Assembly (NCBI RefSeq): GCF_932274485.2
Contig: NC_065882.2
Span: 32,754,890 to 32,818,889 of the forward strand
Direction of reading: 5' to 3'
Source: Patella vulgata
Lineage: Eukaryota; Mollusca; Gastropoda; Patellidae
Length of the DNA: 64,000 nucleotides
The notes under the pieces were generated by a model. That model did no database searches. It had not been told where the DNA came from and saw only the letters and a list, made by a program, of their open reading frames with translations. Below are positions 55,524 through 64,000 of the stretch, piece by piece. Both the position numbers and the translations under genes were made by a program. The stretch's first letter is position 1, and each line of letters opens with the position of its first letter.

Positions 55524-55744
55524 AATGATTTACTCACTGATTAGGCTAATCAAAGTTTATAAAAATCTTAGCTTAAAATTTAATTAGCTTTTCAGAATAC
55601 GGCTGGTCAGAAAATCAGAGATTAAATCTATGATTAGCACTAATCCACTTTCGAAAATTCGGGCCTTAAATTCTAAATACAACCCATTTCGGCATTTGTC
55701 AATTTAAAGAAATAAGGTTTTTGGAAACGCTGATAAAACAAAGA

Positions 55745-56025
55745 GAGAAAGAGAAATGGGGTTTAACGTCCACTCGACACAAACTAGGTCATTTCGAGAC
55801 TAACACATGGTTCAACTTTATTTCAATAATTCGATTGCACGTAGAGGTCTTTAGCAGTGGGAGGAAACCGGAGGACCCAGAGAAAACCCACGAGGTTGGA
55901 CAGGCGTCCCTACTCCTTGTCATGTACAACCGGGGAATTGAAACCACACCAGTTTACACAGTGACAGACCTTATGATAGAGCGTGCATGTACTAACCATT
56001 CGGCCATCCACCCCCCTGCCTAAAA
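55745..56025 (-). mobile_element. SINE-2, near full-length, reversed
   Basis: 'gagaaatggggtttaacgtc', 'ggacaggcgtccctactcct' and 'gtactaaccattcggccatc'. A plus-strand open frame of 100 codons across it is a SINE reading. Confidence 0.88.
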
Positions 56026-57488
56026 CATGTTGTACAAATCAACTATATATAGAGTATTAAGATTGGTGCTAGACACTGTTTGTTACACTAGCTGATTTTA
56101 AATTTTCATTCATTTCTTGGGTTGTATTCCCAGCTTGTATGTTTCAAGGACAGCCACAGAGACTCAGTGAGTAATATGTTGGCTGGTTAAAGTCCTTTGT
56201 TTGATCCTCGATTGACCTAGTAGAAATGGTGAAAATAAATTCATCGGGATTTTCTAGCGTGGTTGCCACTTGTCAGTGGTGCGACAGAGGGCCTGAAAGG
56301 GGACGACGTACATAGTCGTTAGAACTGTTTTAAAAAAATCAAGGTCTGTGTACACATTGGAGTGCATGTAAAACATTCCTTTTGCCTGTACAGTCACTGT
56401 TCAGGCAACATTCCTGTCAAATGCACATCTCCATTAGCTAAGTCGGAATAGAACGGTAGGACGTTAAACCCCATTTCATTTTGTACATGACATGGACCAC
56501 AAATTCATCTATCCAACTTCCTGGTTTTTTTTTGAGTCCTATGATTTCCTCCAACTACAAAAGAACCCTAGCACAAGTGAATTATTGAAATTATATTGAA
56601 TCATATGTAAATCCTAGTTTGATGAAACAAATATGGATTAATGCAAGAAAACTGTCCCTTTAAGTATGAGTGGCTCCAGACTCAAAAGTTATCAGATTTT
56701 AGACACTTTATTTTGTCAACTATGGCTACATGTAAGGTAAAAAAAAATTCCCCCCAAACAGTACCATAAATACTTTTTTCTGCACTGCCCAAAAAATCTT
56801 ACAGCCCAAATGTTGTTGGGTAGCATACACCTATGCCAACTATGAATTGTATTTGCTAATTTCTACCATTTCAAACAATAATCATCATTATATATTTATG
56901 TGTACATTTTGTATTTGTATTTTGTAACACGATCAATAATATAAGGAGATGGGTTGATTAAAAGCTTTTAGCTTGTCTTTAAATCTTTACATATATGACA
57001 ATATAATAGCATCTTCTTAAAATGAAACTTACCTGAATACAACATTAGTTAAATTTAAAGATTTAGATGTCTTGTAATGTGTACATAAAGATGGCCGCTG
57101 GGTGGCGGTTTATATATAAAATAGGTCATGATAAGGGTTTGTTCGGTTTTTTTATATCCGATTTTAAAAGTTTTACGCTTGTCGTTATATATAAGTTGTA
57201 AAACCAGACAAAAAAAAGAAAGCTTATCAAATTTATTGGAGATATGGCCTCCTATAATAATATGGGTGAATTGGAATTTGCAATCAAATTTAATCCAAAA
57301 CACATTTACATTGACAAGGCTATCACTTTGTGTTTGAACTTTGACCCAGTTATTTCACGATCCATCGAGTCGACATATCGTCCCCTATAAAAGACATCTG
57401 AAAATTAAAATTTTTCTATTTGATGATTCTTATAATATTAAGTAGTTATACGGCCCTAATATAAAATCTAGTAGAGCGCACAGAAATA
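56026..57488. other. Intergenic with a SINE-1
   Basis: A diverged SINE-1 (+) occupies about 56147-56482 (tail GTAGGACGTTAAACCCC). The rest, including frames on both strands near 57055-57340, shows no motif I recognise. Confidence 0.6.
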
Positions 57489-59018
57489 TACTATTCAAAA
57501 AAAGTAGGGGATATTTGATTTTTAAGTGTTATTAAAGTCACCTAATGAAACTGACGAAGAAACAAATGACAAAATGAAATGAAGTTCACATTCATCGATT
57601 TATTCCAAATGATCGTTAGACTAAGTAAGGCACAGACTGACCATTATAAGGGTAAAATGATACCCGGGGTCAAACAGCAAAGTTACCACAGCATCACAAC
57701 CAAGTCAGTAACGGGTAAATCCTCCTCTGTTTGCCAAACAAGCATTGATCCGACGTGGCATACTCCTAATGAGACGTCTAAGGTCATTTTGGTCCAGATT
57801 GTCCCATTCCTGTTGCAACGCAGCAGCAAGTTCTTGGACATTGGCAGGACGTTGTTGACGTTGACGTAACCTCTGTCCAAGCATGTCCCAGACATGCTCG
57901 ATGGGGGAGAGGTCGGGACTCAGTGCTGGCCAAGGTAATGTGGTGATGTTCTGTTGTTGGAGGTAACCTGTAACGATCCTGGCCCTGTGACATCTTGCGT
58001 TGTCATCCTGGAAGATGAAACGGCGGCCATGACGTCGTGCGAACGGCACAACATGGACTGCCAAGATGTTGTCCCGGTAGTACTGGCCTGTAACACGCCC
58101 TGCAACAACATGTAAAGCCGTTCTTCCAGCAACAGTGATGCCTCCCCACACCATAACAGAACCACCCCCAAATCGATCATGTCTGATGACGTTAACGTCT
58201 TGGAAGCGCTCGTTTCGACGACGCCACACCCTCCTACGTCTGTCCAAAAAATCAACAGTGAACCTTGACTCATCTGAAAACATCACATTGCTCCAGCGTC
58301 GATTATCCCAGTGTTGACGATCCTTACACCAACGACGTCTTGCCTGAATGTGATGATCTCTCAAACAAGGGATCACGCGAGGACGTCGGGCGCGAAGGTG
58401 ACCCCTATGCAGTCGATTCCGAATCGTCTGGCCACTCACTCTCACACCAGTGTCTGTTTGAAGACGAGCGCTGATCTGATTTGCTGTGATGACACGATTT
58501 CTCAAGGCCAAGGTACGGATAAATCGATCCTGGGCTTGAGTTGTCGCCCTTGGTCGACCTGAGCGTGGTCTGTCCTGTACAGATTGTGTATCACGGTATC
58601 TGGACCATAGCCTGCTTATGACAGACTGAGAAACATTCATCGTCCGCGCCACAACCGCCTGTGTTGTGCCGATCTGTAGCATGCCAAGGGCACGTAACCT
58701 TTCATTTTGGGTAAGCCGACGCATATCAAAATTTGTTTTCTGGTCACTAAAACAATTAAACTGATGTTTCCACCCTGGAATTCATGCCACAATGACTGTA
58801 ACATTCAAAGTCAGAGTCGTGCAAATCTTGGGTTGGACCCCCATGATGATCCCAAGCATCATCTGCATTCCATGCGGTAGCTATTGGTGCGTTTGGGCGT
58901 CACATGTAACTGGAAATGTTTCTTCTGTTAGGTTCTATAGTGACTTTTTTCGTAGTCATTTGCATATTTTAGTATTATGCCCCCAAAATCAAATATCCCC
59001 TACTTTTTTTGAATAGTA
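57489..59018 (-). mobile_element. Tc1-type DNA transposon, copy 2, apparently complete
   Basis: 1530 bp with perfect 34-bp terminal inverted repeats (57489-57522 and 58985-59018, starting TACTATTCAAAAAAAGTAGG). TA lies on both sides (57487-57488, 59019-59020). It holds one uninterrupted transposase. It is nearly identical to the damaged copy 1 some 39 kb away, in the opposite orientation. Confidence 0.96.
57705..58724 (-). CDS. Tc1 family transposase, DD34E, intact
   Basis: 339 residues, normal for Tc1 transposases, which cut and rejoin the element at TA sites. Residues 1-60 hold the paired helix-turn-helix region (ALGMLQIGTTQAVVARTMN; VSQSVISRLWSRY), ending in the GRPR motif (56-59). A second DNA-binding half follows (ITANQISARL; VSGQTIRNRLHRG). 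The catalytic triad is D151 (FSDESRF), D241 (QDDNARCH) and E276 (SPDLSPIEHVWD), with exactly 34 residues between the last two. The GGGSVMVWGGI box is present. The start ATG matches that of copy 1 and leaves about 260 bases to the terminal repeat. No promoter is evident. Activity is inferred from intactness only. Confidence 0.97.
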   Translation of the reverse strand: MRRLTQNERLRALGMLQIGTTQAVVARTMNVSQSVISRLWSRYRDTQSVQDRPRSGRPRATTQAQDRFIRTLALRNRVITANQISARLQTDTGVRVSGQTIRNRLHRGHLRARRPRVIPCLRDHHIQARRRWCKDRQHWDNRRWSNVMFSDESRFTVDFLDRRRRVWRRRNERFQDVNVIRHDRFGGGSVMVWGGITVAGRTALHVVAGRVTGQYYRDNILAVHVVPFARRHGRRFIFQDDNARCHRARIVTGYLQQQNITTLPWPALSPDLSPIEHVWDMLGQRLRQRQQRPANVQELAAALQQEWDNLDQNDLRRLIRSMPRRINACLANRGGFTRY

Positions 59019-59020
59019 TA

Positions 59021-59485
59021 GATTACATGATAGATTCCATTATCAGAAATACGAATAGAAGTATATATGAAAGTAAGTGTCTTTTTACACACGAACATCG
59101 GTCTACATATAATGTAGTAAAATTGCCCAGTTTCCCTTATTAATAATGGACTGGGCTAGTTTTTATAATGGACTGGGCCGATGCATGTGTTTGGAGAAGT
59201 GATAAAAGGCCAGTTTCATATGCACATGCTCTCTCACTCCAATAGCAAGTTCTCCTACCCTATATGATTAGTTGAATGGTATTACCAGAGTTGGACCGGA
59301 GTTGGTGTTGTGGTGTAACAGATATACATAAAGAGATTGGTTGATAAGTACCCTATATATATATAGTTCATAATAAGCTGACTAGCTTTCCTGGGTTGTC
59401 CAGGGAGACACCCCTCAACCCATCTGCCTTCCCGGGCCATCGTAGGCTGATGGTGGTTGCCTCCCAGCTATAGGTATAGCCTGAT
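59021..59485. other. Intergenic, unassigned
   Basis: 'aataatggactgggc' appears twice near 59146-59180. 'ccgggccatcgtaggctgat' and similar GC-richer text at 59390-59470 may belong to the gag-bearing element that follows. Confidence 0.35.
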
Positions 59486-59905
59486 GTGTTTTTAGAAGAT
59501 CCTCGGTCACGGATGCAACCCCTCTTGTACCCGAGTCAAGATGTGCGAAGTAAGGAGCAACACCCTTACCCCAATTCATTTGAAAGGGGGGGGGGGGGTG
59601 TTGTTAGACATGACTCTCGATATCAAACAAGGGAAGCTTCCTTTAACCCTTCAACTATTCCTCGCTCCTTAGTGTATAATGGGATATCAGATGGAAGTTG
59701 GGATACTTTCAGTGATAAGTTTGTTAGGTTTGCTTTATCCCAACCATGGGGGTCGAATAGCTCTCGTTGTAAGGATTACTTATGTTATTGTCTGATGGAT
59801 AAGGCGGTCGAATATTTCACCAATATAACCGTCGATTTCTATCCAGATGATTACGGGTATAAGATAATTTTGACAAAGAAGCAACAATATCAATTCAAAG
59901 ACTAA
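59486..59905 (+). mobile_element. Gypsy-like LTR retroelement fossil, gag fragment
   Basis: The reading includes PRSLVYNGISDGSWDTFSDK and DYLCYCLMDKAVEYF, the pattern of Ty3/Gypsy gag proteins (a Y-x-G-x-x-x-W-x-x-F lead-in, then a short block on cutting the chain into a capsid-like helix bundle). No protease, polymerase or long terminal repeats were recognised nearby. It is an isolated, broken fossil of uncertain but probably considerable age. Confidence 0.6.
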
Positions 59906-60585
59906 TTATTACACACAGCTATCAACTATTTCTGTTACAGGGTCACTAAACCCATATATTGGATAGAAGAAAACACTCATAGTTGAAATAATTTTAGTTC
60001 AAATATCATCACTGATAAAAGCACTCTTGAATTGGTTCTATACGTTGACAAAACGTACAGATTGTATCCCCTCTTATGTTTCGCTTAACAATGAAAGGTG
60101 CCGTGTTCAAATTTCGATCCCTTTGTTAGGTACTCCTGAAATTTGGAACTGTTGTACAATGGTTTTATATATAACACTACTGATAGGCCTCTCTGTAGAA
60201 GAAGTTCCAAAAAAGAATTATGTTGACTTTTCGAGAAATAGGCCTCTAAAAATGCTCCAAATCGTAAAAATACGACGTTTTCGATTTTCGATCTCTTTTT
60301 TCGGCTACCCCTGACATTTCAAAAAATGATACAGTGGTTTCACAAAACAGAGTACCCATTTATCTCCCGATTGAGAAAGTTTTAAAAAAATCGTTTTGGG
60401 CGTTTCCGAGAAACATGCGTCTAAAATTGCTCGAAATCGCAAAATACCTTACTTTTCAAAGTCACATAACTTTTTTAGTTTTTGATAGAAACTTGTCGCT
60501 GAAGTACCATCTGATAGACAATTCAATTGGCTATTAAACGATATAAAACTTTAACTAAACGCCAAGAACAGAATTGATACATCGC
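59906..60585. repeat. Two diverged units of about 175 bp
   Basis: 60105-60285 and 60295-60470 share 'ttcgatttcgatctc'-type starts, 'gagaaa' and 'cctctaaaaatgctccaaat'/'gtctaaaattgctcgaaatc'. A third, partial relative lies at 63718-63780 ('aaaaaatgatacaatgattt'). Confidence 0.5.
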
Positions 60586-60589
60586 ATTT

Positions 60590-61205
60590 TCCGTACAGGC
60601 ACCCACTTTTCACAATTTTGTCAAAGGTTGGATACCTTTCTTGACTACTTCCGGTGATTAGAGGATTTTCATTTATAGTTCATGGACTGGTTTGGTACTT
60701 CGACTTCATATTCCTGAAGTTTCAGAAAAATCGTTGGAGCCGTTTTAAAAAAATAAGAACTCTACGATTTGACCAAAATGCGAAAAAAAGTGAAAAAACA
60801 AAGTTAAAATTTCAGAACAAAACTTATATTGTTGGAATCGGATTGATGTCAGCTATCCAAAAATATAACTGAAATTTCAAAATTCCCAAAAATAAAAATT
60901 TTAGAAAATTTTGAAAATTTTCCATTTTTCACCAAAAAAATGAGAGCGACAAAGTTTCTAATTTCCACAGTTTAGAACTGCTATCTGCTCAGAAATGTCT
61001 CCAGCTATCCAAAAATGTAAATATCTGAAGAATCAATTGAGAATTGAGAGAATAATGGCCGATTTTCAATTTTCGTGCACGTTAAAGATTTGACGCATTT
61101 CCGCTATGCGCACAAATTTCGAAATAGCTTTAAGCAGTAGCTGCACACCACTTTTCCGACAGAAAATTAAATTTCAAACCTCTATCTCTTATAGTTGCTG
61201 AGATC
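60590..61205 (+). repeat. Family E single copy
   Basis: 'gcacccacttttcacaattt', 'gactacttccggtgattaga' and 'tttgaccaaaatgcgaaaaa', to 'gcgcacaaatttc' and 'ctatctcttatagttgctga'. Confidence 0.75.
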
Positions 61206-62350
61206 TAGCTTCCCCCAATAAAAAAAATAATAACTAGATCTGCATAGCAGATATCAAAGCTTTCATATAAACTTCAAAAGGGGTTATTAGAATCTATGAA
61301 TCATCAACCACTCTGACGGATGTAGAAAGGAATATATTGTTACTAAATCTGTTGTACTGTTTCTTGTTATGGTAAAGAAAACATGAATACAACTATGAGA
61401 TTTGTATAGAATTGGCATTAATCAATATATTTATTGTTTAATACTACATGTATATTATAGATACAAAGTGAATTAAATGAACCCAATTACATGTACTTTA
61501 TATAAGCAATGTTTTTTTATTCATCGTTACTTTGAAATCACATTATTTTCATTGATGATAAAAAGGTTGTATTTGTACCGAATCCAAAAAGTATGTTGTA
61601 TGACATTGCATTATCTGTACCAATTATTTATTTGCAAACCAATATACAATGTTTATTTCTACTCCAATATATTTGTTTCAACCCATGATAGTTTATTCAC
61701 TCTTCTCACTTAAATACAAGAATAACACACGATTAAATTACTGAAACAAGTAATGCTGGTAGATTATAATTTGATATTGTATACCATTTACTCTCTGTTA
61801 GATAAGGCGACGTGGTAATCTGTTAGCTAAACATACATGGAAGTATATGTTAGATAACTACAATTTATGATATATTTTAAACCAAGGAAGTGGCCTTTCT
61901 AAAAATAAAAAAAAATAAAGGAAAATATATTTCATACAATTGTTATACTGTTACTGTTATCGTGAAGAAACATGATTGTTTATTTAATGTTGTTTATGAC
62001 AAACATGTAATCATGTACATTTTTTAAATAAGAACAATTATGCTACATGTATGAATAACTCTCAAAAATTATGTTTTCATCAATCCAAGTATTTTTTTAT
62101 TTGTATTACTTGATTTATACTGAATAAAGATTACACAAACATACAAAATGGTGTTGGCTGTGTGACTGAATTCCTCGTTGAGAAGTGGTATCGGGTGTCC
62201 CATAGAGAAGAAGCAAACCCTCCTTGTGATACACTTGTGAACATTTTAAAAGACCCATTTCGCTGTGTTCCAGAAAAATCCCCATTATAGCTAGTGCATT
62301 ACATGGTTGTTGTTGGGGGAAAGGTGGGTCTTTTCTATTGGCAATGATTT
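61206..62350. other. Intergenic, AT-rich, nothing recognised
   Basis: Long AT-rich stretch. The 78-codon frame at 61477-61713 is composed of Phe/Tyr/Leu-rich text without motif. Confidence 0.4.
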
Positions 62351-62353
62351 ACT

Positions 62354-62480
62354 TTTTATAGGCCCACATTGAAATGTGGTCGTATATTGTCGTCGCCCCC
62401 CTTTTGCTGTTAATATCCGATTGACTTTAAATTTATACGCAGTGTTTAAGGTCATAAGACGAAGAAGCCTTTGATTTGCT
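62354..62480 (+). mobile_element. Family C, hairpin end with one core unit
   Basis: 'ttataggcccacattgaaat', 'cgtatattgtcgtcgccccc', then directly 'gttaatatccgattgacttt'. The CCGT tract is lost. Confidence 0.75.
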
Positions 62481-62940
62481 CTGCCCAGGCAACGTTCCTG
62501 TGCTCCGATTGCCTTCAAATATGCACAGAATGTACCTTGGGATTCTAGCTATCACATATTAAAAATAGAAGAGTGTTGGATTCCGAGAACGTTCAAAATA
62601 AATTCAAAACCCGCCCCCAACAATCAAAGGTTTTTTGCTTAAAAAATTGCCGTATTTTATCGAATTTTTATTGTTCTTGATATCTGAGGATTTTTCTCAA
62701 TTTAGTATGTGATAAATATCATCGCGGCGCAGCCAACCGCTAGAAATTCCAGAGATTTGGACCACCGGAATGATGCCTCAGCAGTCAAAAAAGGTCAAAA
62801 TAGGCGATTTCGGTTTCTAGTGTCGATACATCGTTACGGTCATTTTAAAAAATTGTCTTTTAAGGATAATGTGTATAGTACCAGTACCTATCACATACGG
62901 AAGAGGCGATAAAATCTCTTTGCATTTGCAATTTCAAAAT
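62481..62940. other. Intergenic, unassigned
   Basis: No gene or repeat is recognised; a 67-codon frame at 62709 has no motif. Confidence 0.4.
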
Positions 62941-62941
62941 T

Positions 62942-63490
62942 AATTAAAACCAATATTAAATTCCGAAAATCGTTTTTTTGCTAAAACTTTTTTTTTTTTA
63001 ATCGGTCAAAATGGGAGTAAGGCACAGAGTCCGGGGTGGTAATGGGCGTATTGTGTCCAAATTTCATGGTTTTCGGACAATCGGTGCCGGTGTCACGGCG
63101 AAATTCCACTTTTTTCCCCTCATGGAAGCCGTAAATTGACTTGAAGCCAGGGTCCTTGAAGTTGTACAGCTGCACCCGGTGACCGATATTTATTTAACGG
63201 GGAATAAGTGATAATTCATATTATAGCAGTAAATAATTAAAATATTTCATAGGGATTATAATAATATCTATATCTTGTCTGGGTACAGGGTTAAAACCAA
63301 TATTAAATTCCGAAAATCGTTTTTTTGCTAAAACTCTTTTTTTTTAATGGGATCAAAATGGGGGTAAGGCACAGAGTCCGGGGTGGTAATGGACGTATTG
63401 TGTCCAAATTTCATGGTTTTCGGACAATCGGTGCCGGTGTCACGGCGAAATTCCACTTTTTTCCCCTCATGGAAGCCGTAAATTGACTTA
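62942..63490. repeat. Direct repeat, about 200 bp copies 348 bp apart
   Basis: 62942-63141 and 63290-63490 are nearly identical ('accaatattaaattccgaaa', 'ggcacagagtccggggtggt', 'ccactttttt cccctcatgg'). On the minus strand both copies keep the open reading SIYGFHEGKKVEFRRDTGTD, then CPKTMKFGHNT. This may be a coding remnant of a repeat or a simple effect of recent duplication. Confidence 0.8.
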
Positions 63491-63540
63491 GAAAAAAAAC
63501 GACGAAAGGCAGGTGACAAGAACAAACGACTTGAACGAAT

Positions 63541-63800
63541 GCAGGTATCACCTTGAAATTTTCAGGGTACCTAGGTACCAACGTGAAAAGTTGCTCGCCG
63601 GAATTTAGTACTCATGGTACCTTTGGTTCCAGCGTAGCGCATGCGCGAAGTCAAATCCAGCTAAACTCGAAAACAACCTTGTCGGCACGGAAAACATCAA
63701 AGGAGAAATTCGAATAAAAAATGATACAATGATTTCACACAACAGGCCAGCTATTAGCCTCTCGATTGACAAGAGTTTCATCGCCCTCCATTCATTATAA
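63541..63800. other. Intergenic with a GGTACCTAGGTACC palindrome
   Basis: The 14-base palindrome is at 63566-63579; 'ctcatggtacctttggttcc' lies nearby. A relative of the 60.1-60.5 kb unit follows at 63718-63780. Confidence 0.5.
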
Positions 63801-63829
63801 CCAATGTCATCGTGCCCTAAAGAATCAAC

Positions 63830-64000
63830 AAATCAGCTTGCTTATCTCTGCTTACCCTAGGCAAAAAATGCTCATCTTTGAACTCAATCATGACATTGAC
63901 CTAGTGAACGCCTACACCAAGTTTGAACATTCTAGCTTAATTAGAAGGAGAGTTCTTGTGTTCCAAAGTCCCGGCCCTTCAAATTGCTTCTATTTTTCAT
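63830..64000 (-). mobile_element. Family D core, running off the window
   Basis: 'tatctctgcttaccctaggc', 'tgctcatctttgaactcaat' and 'accaagtttgaacattctag' are the reverse of the D core. Confidence 0.8.

Larger units (their letters stand above)
51899..55665. mobile_element. Harbinger-like composite element, TTA duplication
   Basis: Left end GGCCCATATTTTCGAACAG and right end (complement) GGCCCGAATTTTCGAAAGT are inverted. TTA flanks both (51896-51898, 55666-55668), the target type of PIF/Harbinger. Both ends carry many GATTAG/CTAATC words. No transposase is seen. It has been enlarged by a SINE-1, a D element and a C element. Confidence 0.6.

Noticed and set aside
61477-61713. 78-codon open frame as a small gene
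   Set aside because: Composition is that of AT-rich noise; no start context, domain or neighbour supports it.

Overview
The window is AT-rich, intron-dominated animal DNA. It most resembles a mollusc, probably a gastropod. The reasons are tRNA-derived SINEs ending in a short GTTAAACCCC tail, and many elements built like the molluscan 'pearl'/HINE type: a terminal hairpin, a CCGT microsatellite and a core of roughly 150-bp tandem units. A Tc1 transposon and CR1/L2-like LINEs are also present. The organism call is inference. I see no bacterial genes, CRISPR, rRNA or free-standing tRNA genes.

Only one host gene can be read with confidence: DPH2, the diphthamide synthase subunit, on the + strand. 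Five exons (2800-2912, 5641-5861, 22914-23564, 28683-28931, 42276-42400) join in frame, with GT/AG at every intron, to give 452 residues and the natural stop. The first coding exon, holding roughly the N-terminal 40-50 residues, was not found. The four introns (about 2.7, 17.1, 5.1 and 13.3 kb) hold nearly all the mobile DNA of the left two thirds of the window. A possible last exon of an unidentified gene lies at 701-840. From 42.4 kb to the end no host gene could be supported.

Repeat layout. Family A (units of about 331-335 bp) fills 1-2.6 kb, 3.9-4.7, 6.2-9.0, 26.7-28.3, 41.4-42.1 and 42.5-43.7 kb. Family B (about 150-bp units) lies at 9.0-10.3, 30.5-31.5 and 43.8-46.1 kb. Family C lies at 16.3-17.2 and 54.4-55.1 kb, and family D at 34.0-36.4 and 52.8-53.7 kb. 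A, B and C share the terminal hairpin and a GTGGGCGTAT motif but have different cores. Family E is a separate tandem array of about 780-bp units at 14.9-17.6 kb, interrupted by C. Two SINE families, several MITE-like elements (Harbinger-like, piggyBac-like, CAG-ended), two LINE fragments, a Gypsy-like gag relic and two Tc1 copies complete the inventory. One Tc1 copy keeps an open 339-codon DD34E transposase and perfect 34-bp terminal repeats.

The most unusual object is a 4.86-kb DNA transposon at 29131-33994. It has 27-bp terminal inverted repeats (26/27 matching), a 4-bp TATT target duplication, and repeated GATACGT motifs near both ends. It carries a broken protein with ERDD and HGMGPCDGIGG boxes plus an SH3/Tudor-like tail. 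I recognise this protein as a multi-copy uncharacterised animal family, but I could not assign it to a superfamily; Sola is a hypothesis based on the 4-bp duplication. It sits in a nest: a family A copy hosts both this transposon (itself carrying a B element) and a D element (itself carrying a LINE).
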